DNA of 64,000 nucleotides from Galeopsis tetrahit (lineage: Eukaryota > Streptophyta > Magnoliopsida > Lamiales > Lamiaceae): the NCBI GenBank assembly GCA_963675135.1, contig OY776123.1:20243840-20307839 (forward strand), read 5' to 3'. The notes under the pieces were generated by a model. It did no database searches, was not told where the DNA came from, and saw only the letters and a list, made by a program, of their open reading frames with translations. A program made the position numbers and the translations under genes. This document shows positions 44,687-54,335 of this stretch, in pieces. Position 1 is the first letter of the stretch. Each line of letters opens with the position of its first letter.

Positions 44687-47157
44687 AATTTAGGTACCCT
44701 TTGAATGTTGGGTCCTAGAGGGTTAGCTGTACCTTTTGGAACCCAAATCTGCCTAATTACTCTGATTGACTCAAAGTGACTGACTTGGTTTCCATTTACA
44801 TCTACATACACAGTCTTATCCTTAAATGCCTTGGGTGGTTTCTGTGCATAAGTGTTAGTCTTGTAGGGTTCAGGAGAGTTGGTGAATTTCTTTGGGACAT
44901 ATCTCCTGAAGTTACTAGACTTAGGTGCAGTTTGGTAAGACTTTTGGGGATAGGGGTTTGGATGGCCTTTTCCTTTTGGCATGTAAGGTCCAGGCTTCCT
45001 GAAGCTTTTATACCTATCAGAGGGGTTGGGCCTTAATCCATTCAGTTGAGGTTGCCTCATTTGAGTTGGCCTTTTCTGAGCAGATTTTGGACAACTCCAC
45101 TGATGAGAATTCAGATAGGTTGACCTTCCATTGGTTCTACCCTTCTGAACCTCATTCCTCTTGTAAGCAATGTTCTTAACCTTTTCCTTAGGTATGGGTT
45201 TAGAAGCATTGTTTACTTGAGTAGGTATAAGAATTCCTTTACCCTTTTCCTTGATCAGTGGTTGGTTTACTTCTATTTCATTTTGTTGGGCCACTGATCT
45301 TACAAAAGTCATCTTAGAATTGCTTGTTGAGGCAATACTAAGACCAGGTGAGGGTTCAAATGGATTATAGCCTAATCCACCTTTTTGAGCAAATGGTCTT
45401 TGAAACCCTTGAATTTCTTCTATTGCTTTAGCAGATTTATTCAAGGCAGACATCTTCATTTTTAAGCTCCCCTCACTCAATTTTAGAGTATCAAATTCAC
45501 TTGAGAGATTATCAAATTTAGCTTGTAGGATTCTAAGATCAAAATCCTTTTTCCTCAAGGCCAGTTCTTGTTCATCAATCAACTTTTGTTGTTCAGTGAC
45601 TTTGAGAGACATTTCATCATGTTCTCTCACAGTCTGTTGATACAACTCAGTTGATTTAAAGTCAAACTCTGGTTCAGGAAGGTTGGGAGTTTGAACTTTA
45701 TAATTCAGTAGCTCATTTTCTCTAAGTGCCATATTGCATACTTCTTGTAGCCTGGTGAAATCCTCAAGTAACTTCCCAAAGTTGAGTTTCAAGTGGATTT
45801 CACTGGACTCATGTGTGTTATTAGAAGAATTGGAAGATGAACATACCTCTTCATTTTCAAATGCCATTTGACAGTCATCATCACTGTCACTGTTGGAGAA
45901 CAGTCCATCATCAGAATAGTAGACACTCTCTTCACTTGCTGATTCACCAGCTACCATGGCCTTTCTGTTGTTCAGCCTCTTGTCTCTTTTGATCTGCCTT
46001 TCTTTTCTTTCTTTAGAGCTCAGGTCAGGACAATCATACTGAAAGTGACCCTTTTTCTGGCAGTTGTAACACACATCTTCATCATCATTCTTCTTGCTTG
46101 AGGACTCCTTCCTCCTTGATGATGATGGTTCAGCTTTGCTGTACTTCTTTCTGTCAGCATATCTTTCTTCTTTCTTCTCATCAGAGACTTTGTCCTCTGA
46201 TTTGTTGTCAGGAGAGCCGAATCTCCTCCTGGTTCTGTTGTCTTGGTAGAACTTTTTGTATCTACCAAATCTGGAGTTGAGCTTCTCAAATCTCCTTGCC
46301 ATGAGTGCCAGCTCCTCCTTCATTTCAGATTTTGAAACAGTTTGAGAGGATCTTTGAGTACTCTTCTTTTCTGTTTCAGCAGCTTTGAAAGCAACACCTT
46401 TGCTTGAGGAGGATGGCTCATCATGCACTTTCTTTCTGTTCAAATCAAACTCATATGATTTGAGTTCAGAGAACACTTGCTGCATGGGCATGTTGTCAAG
46501 ATTGCTGGTGTTTTGCATCATGACAGAGTATATGTCCCACTTGGATGTGAGACTTCTCAGAATCTTCAAAGCAACTTCTCTTTTGGCATAGAACTTGCCA
46601 AGAGAGTTTATCTCATTCATGATGTCAGTGAATCTGCCATCAAGATGATCAATAGTTTCATTGGGCTCCATAGAAAATTGTTCATATTTTTGGATAGCCA
46701 CTTGAAGCTTGTTTTCTTTTATCTTTTGGGTACCTTCACACATAAGTGCTAAGGTGTCCAAAATCTCTTTTGCTGTTGTGCAGTGGTACACTCTTCCCAT
46801 CACTGCATCTGGAATAGTCTGGTACAAGGTATTCATGGCAATGTAGTTCAGGTTGTGCCTTTTTCTCTCTTCTGCTGTAAAATCATCCTCATCCTTTGGT
46901 AGCAACTCCCTTGGATCTGCTTTCTGAGCATCAGTGAGTTTGGGATTTGCTTTGGTGAATGTGAAGGGCCCTCTGGTGATGACTTTGAGCATTTCATCAT
47001 GCTGGCAGGCAAGATGTGCTCTCATCCTGATCTTCCAGAAATCATAGTTCTCAATTGAGAACATTGGCAATTTGTGATGAGAAATATGATTGACTTGGTT
47101 TGGACCCATGTTGTTGATGATATTAACAGCATCTCCTGGAACTGCATTGTTAGCCAT
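44683..47157 (-). CDS. element B gag (intact, 824 codons)
   Basis: The structural capsid/nucleocapsid precursor of a copia element. From MANNAVPGDAV it runs into the capsid-like region (MFSIENYDFWKIRMRAHLA, MNTLYQTIPDAVMGRVY, LDGRFTDIMNEINSLGK, REVALKILRSLTSKWDIY). A basic segment follows, then one CCHC zinc knuckle CYNCQKKGHFQYDC (about residue 365). Next come an acidic Ser-rich part, coiled coils (about 480-620) and a basic Pro/Gln/Tyr-rich tail ending NPLGPNIQRVPKF. The stop overlaps the start of the pol frame, so pol needs a -1 shift or another bypass. No canonical slippery heptamer is obvious. It is the only uninterrupted long gag in the window. Confidence 0.9.
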   Translation of the reverse strand: MANNAVPGDAVNIINNMGPNQVNHISHHKLPMFSIENYDFWKIRMRAHLACQHDEMLKVITRGPFTFTKANPKLTDAQKADPRELLPKDEDDFTAEERKRHNLNYIAMNTLYQTIPDAVMGRVYHCTTAKEILDTLALMCEGTQKIKENKLQVAIQKYEQFSMEPNETIDHLDGRFTDIMNEINSLGKFYAKREVALKILRSLTSKWDIYSVMMQNTSNLDNMPMQQVFSELKSYEFDLNRKKVHDEPSSSSKGVAFKAAETEKKSTQRSSQTVSKSEMKEELALMARRFEKLNSRFGRYKKFYQDNRTRRRFGSPDNKSEDKVSDEKKEERYADRKKYSKAEPSSSRRKESSSKKNDDEDVCYNCQKKGHFQYDCPDLSSKERKERQIKRDKRLNNRKAMVAGESASEESVYYSDDGLFSNSDSDDDCQMAFENEEVCSSSNSSNNTHESSEIHLKLNFGKLLEDFTRLQEVCNMALRENELLNYKVQTPNLPEPEFDFKSTELYQQTVREHDEMSLKVTEQQKLIDEQELALRKKDFDLRILQAKFDNLSSEFDTLKLSEGSLKMKMSALNKSAKAIEEIQGFQRPFAQKGGLGYNPFEPSPGLSIASTSNSKMTFVRSVAQQNEIEVNQPLIKEKGKGILIPTQVNNASKPIPKEKVKNIAYKRNEVQKGRTNGRSTYLNSHQWSCPKSAQKRPTQMRQPQLNGLRPNPSDRYKSFRKPGPYMPKGKGHPNPYPQKSYQTAPKSSNFRRYVPKKFTNSPEPYKTNTYAQKPPKAFKDKTVYVDVNGNQVSHFESIRVIRQIWVPKGTANPLGPNIQRVPKF

Positions 47158-47284
47158 TTCTACAGAAATAGGTTAGATAAACACAAATAGGCTTTTCATA
47201 AATTTGGATCAGTTCAGTGACCACAGAAATAATGTGATTTTGAAAATCAGTTGGATTTTCAGAAGCAGTGGTCTATGAACCCCT

Positions 47285-47296
47285 GCTCTGATACCA
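47285..47296 (-). promoter_or_regulatory. primer binding site of element B (tRNA-iMet)
   Basis: The minus strand reads TGGTATCAGAGC, the standard complement of the 3' end of plant initiator tRNA-Met, two bases inside the 5' LTR. Confidence 0.92.
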
Positions 47297-47298
47297 CT

Positions 47299-48906
47299 TG
47301 TTGGTCCTTGGTGGAGTATGACACAAGTGTATGGGGGGGGGGGGAATGCACTTGTGTATGCAAATTCTTTTCTTTTCAAACAGTTTGGTCTTATCAGGAA
47401 GGTTGTCTCACAACAAGCCTGAGTGTGAACTTTGATAGATACTTGTCCTACTGATTACTATTGAGTGATCAGTTGGCTAACTATCTAAAAGAGTTGCTAA
47501 GTGCGGAATGTGGTTGACCTTTTACTCAAAGAAATACTCCAAGTTGATTTATGAAAAACACAGTGATCAGGGACTTTGTCCAAAACAGTTTTTCTTAACT
47601 TACTGAGAATAGCTCTTTGAAATATGATTGAATGTAAGTGCTATAATGAATGCAGTAAGTAAATGGCACACAAATTTATAGTGGTTCAGAGACTCAAGCT
47701 CCTACATCCACTTTCCCTGATTGAACAGGATAATTCCTTAACAATGGAATTAGCTTATTTTATAGTGCCAAGGTGCAGTGATCAACAACACTCTCTTAGT
47801 GTTTTGATCCCTAGGATAATCTGAGTCCTAGTGCTCAATCTCTCTGAGTTAAGACTGTGTTTCACAATAACAGTCCTTAACTCTCACTTCTACAACAAAC
47901 ACTACTTCACTCAATGAGGTAAGGGTTTGAGGTTTGGTTCCAACTAGTAGAGATATCCTTTACAATAAGAACAGTGTAAAGGCTTAGGATATCTCAATGC
48001 TAAGCTTTGGATATTACAAAGATTGGCTTAGCTATTTGAAGTGATCAGGAAACTTGGGATTCTAAAGAACAGCTTTGGTTTCCTTTGATTGCTTGATGAT
48101 AGTTTGATAGCAAGTAGTTGGATGATTGAATCCTTTGGTCACTTCTGTATTTATAGGCAAATTTGAACAACTAACCGTTGGAGGGATAGCAATTCAAACT
48201 TGTCCATTTGCAGCATCATTGAAACGGTTATGAAGCTTGGCATCCTTTTATCCACTGTGTAAAAGCTTCTTCAATGGTTGTTTGAATGAATGTGTTGACT
48301 TCTGAAAAATGTGGCTGAGATGACTTGTGCCAGGTTCCAAATATGCACATTTCCCAAGGTTGATTTGTGGCAAACTCTACACTCAACCAACGGTCAGATG
48401 GGACAACTCCCCTGAACATTCCTGCTGCAAGTTAGAATGTTCCAACATTCATTCAATGCTTCAATCTTTAATGCTTCCAAGTCTTCAATGCTTAGTTCAG
48501 GCTTGATGGTAATAAATGCTTCAATAAATGTGTCTTCTGTGATCCTAGCATTCAATGCTCTTGATCATTTGCACTTCAATTGATCTGATCATTTGCATTT
48601 ATGAGCATTGCCTTATCACTCTTGAACTTTTCAGCCATGTTGTCCACTCAGTCAGCTTGTCTTGTAAACTCAGCAAGTTTGACCTAAGGTACTTAACACT
48701 TATCAAGCTGCCTAACATTTCAGCTTTGGACAACTATCCTGAACTATAAATCTCACAACATTTCTGAGATTTTAGACTTAAGCATATCTACTTACTCAAG
48801 TATCCTGAGACAACTAAGCTGATCTCACTTGAGTGTATCTCAACTAATCTGAACATCATCAATCAGGGGTTTTGGTATCTAAATCAAAATCATTTTATTC
48901 CCAACA
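47299..48906 (-). repeat. element B 5' LTR
   Basis: It starts tgttggtcc and ends cccaaca on the plus strand, 1608 bp. TATAAATA (minus) is at 48148-48155 and the perfect MSA match TCCAACGGTTA (minus) at 48172-48182, so the promoter reads into gag. The poly-G-loop hairpin is at 47321-47357 (12 G here, 14 in the other LTR). Confidence 0.93.
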
Positions 48907-49828
48907 TCTTGTATTTACCAAATCTAGAATTTAGCTTTTCAAATCATCTAGCCATCATTGTCAACTCATTTGAAATGTCAGCTTTGGAAACTCCTTTTCC
49001 ACTTTTGCTAGATTTGCTGACTTTCTTGGAATCAGGTTCATTTGATCTGGTCTTCAAAGCAATTCTTTTGCTTTCAGGTTCCTCAGTGTTGTTCTTCCTA
49101 TTCAAGTCATATTCATATGCCTTGAGTTCTAAGAACACATGTTGCATTGGCATGGTTTACAGATCCTTCGTATTTTGCATCATGACAGCATACACATTCC
49201 ATTTGGATGTCAAGCTCCTAAGAATCTTCAAGGCCACTTCTCTCTTGGAGTATTCTTTTCCAAGTGAGTTGATCTCATTCATGATGTATGTGAACCTTCC
49301 ATCCAGTTGATCAATGTTTTCATCAGACTTCATAGTAAATTGCACATACTTTTGAACAACAACTTGAAGTTTGTTTTCCTTGATCTTGTTAGTTCCTTCA
49401 CACATTAGAGTTAATGTGTCCCAAATCTCCTTTGCAGTTGTGCAGTGAAACACTCTACCCATTATAGCATTTGGAATGGTCTGATATAGGGTGTTTATTG
49501 CCATATAGTTGAGATTCTGCTTCTTTCTCTCTTCAGGAGTGAGCTCATCATCATCTTTTGGAATTTCTTGTGCTCTAGCTGCTCTTTGGGCTTCTGTAAC
49601 ATTTGTGTTTGGCTTCATGAACACAAATGGACCTTTAGTGATCACCCTTAGCATTTCATCATGGAGACATGCTAAATAAGCTCTCATCCTTATCTTCTAG
49701 AAGTCATAATTCTCAATAGAGAACATGGGCAGTTTCTGGTAAGATATCTTATTGATGGGGTTGGTTCCCATAGCAGTAGGTGGTGGAATAGCTACACCAG
49801 AATTCTCAGAAGAAGATGTGTTAGGCAT
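48907..49828 (-). pseudogene. element A gag, 5' part
   Basis: From ATG 49828 (MPNTSSSENSGV) the frame matches gag of B: MFSIENYDF, RMRAYLACLHDEML, MAINTLYQTIPNAIMGRVF, LDGRFTYIMNEINSLGK, REVALKILRSLTSKWNVY. A conserved Trp codon after NYDF is TAG, and a second stop (TAA) follows NTKDL at about 49157. The frame ends at the target duplication of B (tcttg) and continues at 32449. Confidence 0.85.
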
Positions 49829-49925
49829 AGTGAGTAATAAATATAATTAATATCACAGAAAGTGCACAAATAGATTAGTTTAGGTAACCAAGGTTGATCC
49901 TCAAAGCAGTGGTCTTTAAATCCAT

Positions 49926-49937
49926 GCTCTAATACCA
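49926..49937 (-). promoter_or_regulatory. degenerate primer binding site of element A
   Basis: The minus strand reads TGGTATTAGAGC, one substitution from the tRNA-iMet PBS, two bases inside the 5' LTR. Confidence 0.8.
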
Positions 49938-49939
49938 CT

Positions 49940-52642
49940 TGTTGGTCCCAAAAGGAGTGTGACGCGTGTATGGGGGGGGGGGAATACACGTGTATGTGTT
50001 TTTCAAAAATTTTTGCAAGTAATCAACACAGATAATCAGAGTCAGATAAGTTGAACAGTATGTCAAGTCCTATGGAAATATCAAATAGAATATTCTAACA
50101 GAACTCAACAGTAAATAACTTGTATGCGGAATAAATGATAGACCTTATTATACTCCTCAGATAATATGCACTTAAGTACTAAATTACCAAATAAACAATA
50201 AGCAGTTGTAGCAATACAAAAACTTAAGCAATAAGATAAATGCAGTAAATAAGAACACAAGACGTATAATGGTTCGGAGGCTAAACTGCTCCTACGTCCA
50301 CTCTCCTAATTTAATAGGATAATTCCTTAATCACTTGGAATTAACTTGTTTTTACAGTGTCAAGGTACACTCTACTTCTTCTTCTCCTCTTCTCTTGATT
50401 TCTTACAACCTTCTCTCGTTGCAATACTCTCAACACTTCTACGAACTCAACAATACTCTCAATCTATCTCTCAAGGTGAAAGTAGGGTTTTGTTCTTGTA
50501 CCAACTAAATGTGATATCCTTTACAATTTAAGAACGAATGTAAAGGCTAGGATATCACTTTCTAGGCTTAGGATAATGATACGATAAGCTTGCCTAGTGG
50601 GGACTAAAGATAACACTCACAAACGAATATGCTTAAAAGCTTTTATCTCTCGAGTGTTTTGAATACTTTTGAATGTTAAGATATTGCTAGAATGTGTATG
50701 GCTTGTGTGTCCCGTAGTCTTGAAACGTTTCAAGATATGGCCTATTTATAGATGAAGCAAACTATCAGTTAGTTAAGATAGTAACTTATCCATAAATTTG
50801 AACTTTCAAATTGTTCAGGGGCCTGCATGCAAATAGTACATGCATTCACGTCCATTCTGTATTTTGCATTCCATTATCAGAATTTGTTATGCGCAGTGAC
50901 AGGTGGCTCCAATTCATTTGCTGTTTTGGAATAATTTCGTCCTTTCTGCTAACGGCCTCATACTGGGTAAAATGCCTCGTCATCCATCGTTTTTAACCAT
51001 AAGTGTGCCAAGTCCAAAGTATATAAATATCCACATTCATCATACTTGACTTGTAGGTCCCTAGTTGAGTAGATAATATTGAGTAAGCTAGGAAAACGTC
51101 TAGAGGGGGGTGAATAGACTTTTCAAAATCTTTCAATATATCAAAGTACACAATGCGGAATATCAGATTTAATAATGAGCCCTTAAGAATTATACTCAAC
51201 TATATTCGAATATGAACTTCTGTATGAACGCTTAACTTGCCTATTCTATATGCAGTTTTAATCAATTAAACAAGTAATCAATCAAACACAAATAAAACAG
51301 TAAAGTAAATCAACACACAAGATTTATAGTGGTTCGACAACTTGTCTACATCCACTCTCACAACTCAAGTCGTGAAATTCTTATTACTCTTCTCTTCGAG
51401 TAGTGAGTTCTTGTGGCTTTAAGTCCCAAGAAATAAGACTTCGATCTTCTCGATAACACTACCAAGTGTTTCTTCGATCTAACAACTAGTAGTTTTACAA
51501 GTAACTAGCAACTTGAACAAAAAAAACAAAAGAAAAACTTCTCTATCAGTAGTAACCTTCTTGAATGTGAACTTGTCTTCTTTGGCTTCAACTTCGAATT
51601 TCAACTCTGCGAGTTTATTTGCTTTGAATTCTTCAGTGATTGCTTCGTAAATCTCTTAGACTTTCAGTAGCATCAGTAGTCATAACCGTCAAATGCCTTG
51701 AAGTATTTATAGACTTTGAGAAATCAAGATAAGTTTGTTATCCAACAACATTTTCTTAATAACTGACTTCTAACTGTTTCTTCTTATCCATCCACGCGTT
51801 TCTTCAGTTAATTAGTTATTTCATAACTAACTCTTCAATATATATCTTCATACGCGTTTCTGACTTTAAGATTTTCTTTCACTTGTGCACTTGTCTAGTC
51901 TTCCATACTTAGACAAATCTTCAGTCTTCTTCTTCTTCACTTGTCTTGTCTGGTCGCGAGTCTTCATCTTCAGTAGACTTCTATACAGAACTACACTAGT
52001 CCTATCATCTATTCTTAACAAGACTATTACATTACTTTAAGCTTTATAATTCCAGCTTAGTCAACTTAAGATCTATACATCATATACGAAAACATATGAA
52101 CTATGAGCTTATATACATCGTTTAAATCGCTCATCATAAAACCTAACAAATAACATAGTACTTATAAAACGTACTTGTCTTTTCTTCATACTTAAACTTT
52201 TCTTTCATACTTTGTACTCTACTGATCTTCACAAGACGACTTCCATAACTAGATCAGTCAACACTCAGAAATATATTCAAGTCTTCTTTTTGGCTTATCA
52301 AAACTACTTCAACATCAATTTAGGACTTATATTAGGATTCATATCCCAACATGACTCTTGTCCTTCAACATACTTGTCTTCATGAGTCCTTGTCACTTTT
52401 TCATAACACTTCAGCTTCTTGTCTTCAATGCGTCTTGTCTTCATGTGCTTTGTGCTTCCAGGTCATTTGTCACAGATTCAAGACTAATCCATCTAATTAA
52501 AAATTAAAGCTCCCTAACATATATGAGCTTTTCTAACCTGAAAATCTAGACTTGGCAAGTCATCGTACTTGGAGTTTTACTAGGGTTTTGGTATGTAATC
52601 AAAATCAAAATTTATTTTATTAATATAAACCATATCCCAACA
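49940..52642 (-). repeat. element A 5' LTR, interrupted by solo LTR E2
   Basis: Plus-strand ends are tgttggtccc and tatcccaaca. Without E2 and its duplication it is about 1.4 kb. TATAAATA (minus) is near 50743-50750. The MSA-like box seen in the 3' LTR is mutated here (cagttagtta). A hairpin with an 11-G loop and a 7-bp stem lies at 49965-49990. The right end abuts the AT-rich repeat array at gagataaag. Confidence 0.88.
51052..52351 (-). mobile_element. solo LTR E2 (copia family E)
   Basis: 1300 bp, starting tgtaggtccc and ending tcccaaca, flanked by tgact at 51047-51051 and 52352-52356. The LTR of element A continues across it. The G-loop hairpin (gtcta...tagac) is at 51098-51119. Confidence 0.92.
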
Positions 52643-54335
52643 GAGATAAAGAGAAAAATCTCATTATATAATAATAGGGAGTTTAAATTGATGATGTGTC
52701 ATTTTGTGGTTAATTTTTGCTTATGTGTCATAATTTAATGAAGTTGTTAATTTTAAAAAGGGTTGATTGCAAATTAAATCACGACATTTCGCTTATTTGC
52801 AATATAATCCAAACCTTTAAATAATTGCAAATAAATCTTCAACTTTAAATTTTGTTGCATATTAGACTTCTTAGAAGCCTTATTTTTTCTTGAATCAAAC
52901 GTTTTAAAATTAGGCCCGATTAACAAACAATATTGTTTCATTAAGGTGTTGTTATGTCGGTAAGAATTCTAAATTACATTAGTTTTGAACACAATTAAAA
53001 TTATCAAAAAGTTTAAATTGAAACAATATTTAAAGTTTGTGATTTATTTGCCATTATTAAAGTTTAGATTAGATTGCAAATGAAGAAAAAGTTGTGATTT
53101 AATTTTCAACTAACCAAAATATTTGCAATTAACCACCTGCAATGAGAGAGAGATAGAGATGATAGCCCTCGAACTCTGCAACACAATTAATGCAAATAAA
53201 GGAAGGTTGATTTTACTCAATTTTGTCAATAATATCTAAGTAAATAAAGGGAAAAAAATACTCCACCGTCTTTTCTGAGTCGACATCTTCGTCCTTTTGA
53301 CATATATTGTACATATACTTTAGTCCGCTAGACATTAATTTTGATCACGTAAATTAAGAAAAGTGAAGTATATTGTAGATACAGTAGTGATGTGATTGAG
53401 AGAGAATGAGATAAAGAGAAAAAATTTCATTATATAATAATAGGGAGTTTAAATTGATGATGTGTCATTTTGTGGTTAATTTTTGCTTATGTGTCATAAT
53501 TTAATGATGTTGTTAAATTTAAAAAGGGTTATTGCAAATTAAATCACGACATTTCGCTTATTTCGCTTATTTGCAATATAATCCAAACCTTTAAATAATT
53601 GCAAATAAATCTTCAACTTTAAATTTTGTTGCATATTAGACTTCTTAGAAGCCTTATTTTTTCTTGAATCAAACGTTTTAAAATTAGACCCGATTAACAA
53701 ACAATATTGTTTCATTAAGGTGTTGTTATGTCGGTAAAAAGTCTAAATTACATTAGTTTTGAACACAATTAAAATTATAAAAAAGTTTAAATTGCAACAA
53801 TATTTAAAGTTTGTGATTTATTTGATATTATTAAAGTTTAGATTAGATTGCAAATGAAGAAAAAGTTGTGATTTAATTTTCAACTAACCAAAATATTTGC
53901 AAATAACCACCTGCAATGAGAGAGAGAGATAGAGATGATAGCCCTCGAGCTCCGCAACACAATTAATGCAAATAAAGGAAGGTTGATTTTACTCAATTTT
54001 GTCAATAAAATATAAGTAAATAAAGGGAAAAAAAAATACTCCACCTTCTTTTCTGAGTCGACATCTTCGTCCTTTTGACATATATTATACATATACTTTA
54101 ATCCGCTAGACATTAATTTTGATCACGTAAATTAAGAAAAGTGAAGTATATTGTAGATACAGTAGTGATGTGATTGAGAGAGAATGAGATAAAGAGAAAA
54201 AATCTCATTATATAATAATAATAGGGAGTTTAAATTGATGATGTGTCATTTTGTGGTTAATTTTTGCTTATGTGTCATAATTTAATGAAGTTGTTAATTT
54301 TAAAAAGGGTTGATTGCAAATTAAATCACGACATC
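52643..54335. repeat. tandem array of ~770 bp AT-rich units
   Basis: The landmark 'tcattttgtggttaatttttgc' occurs at 52699, 53465 and 54246 (spacings 766 and 781). Units run from 'gacattaattttgatcacg' through 'gagataaagag', 'atagggagtttaaattgatg' and 'agagagagatagagatgatagccctcga' to 'actttagtccgcta'. The last unit breaks off at 54335 against element F. The copy at 18655-19372 was once contiguous. The nature of the unit is unknown. Confidence 0.85.

Larger units (their letters stand above)
32450..48906 (-). mobile_element. copia element B (Sirevirus-like), full length, nested in gag of A
   Basis: Both ends are flanked by tcttg (32445-32449 and 48907-48911). The gag frame of A continues on the two sides. 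Layout on the minus strand: 5' LTR 47299-48906, PBS 47285-47296, gag 47157-44683, pol 44686-41291, internal gap, additional ORF 40611-35830, PPT 35513-35526, 3' LTR 32450-35512 (with solo LTR D1 inside). LTRs are ~1.6 kb and differ by only scattered substitutions, so B is younger than A. Two stops in pol, two in the additional ORF and an integrase active-site change make this copy defective. Confidence 0.93.
19373..52642 (-). mobile_element. copia element A (Sirevirus-like), split by B, E1 and E2
   Basis: Read on the minus strand: 5' LTR (49940-52642 with solo LTR E2 inside), PBS, first part of gag, element B, rest of gag, pol, solo LTR E1, additional ORF, truncated 3' LTR (19373-20502). The two LTR copies match closely over their shared part. 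The 3' LTR has lost about 98 bp at its outer end and about 140 bp plus the PPT at its inner end. Many stops and frameshifts show A is the older host of the nested insertions. Confidence 0.85.

Noticed and set aside
44670..44710. A tiny intron joining gag and pol in B (gtacct...tttgcag)
   Set aside because: It would be about 23 nt, far below plant intron size. The frame offset is better treated as an unexplained gag-pol boundary.
47285..47296. A tRNA gene at the PBS
   Set aside because: Only the 12-base complement of tRNA-iMet is present. No tRNA cloverleaf was seen here or elsewhere in the window.
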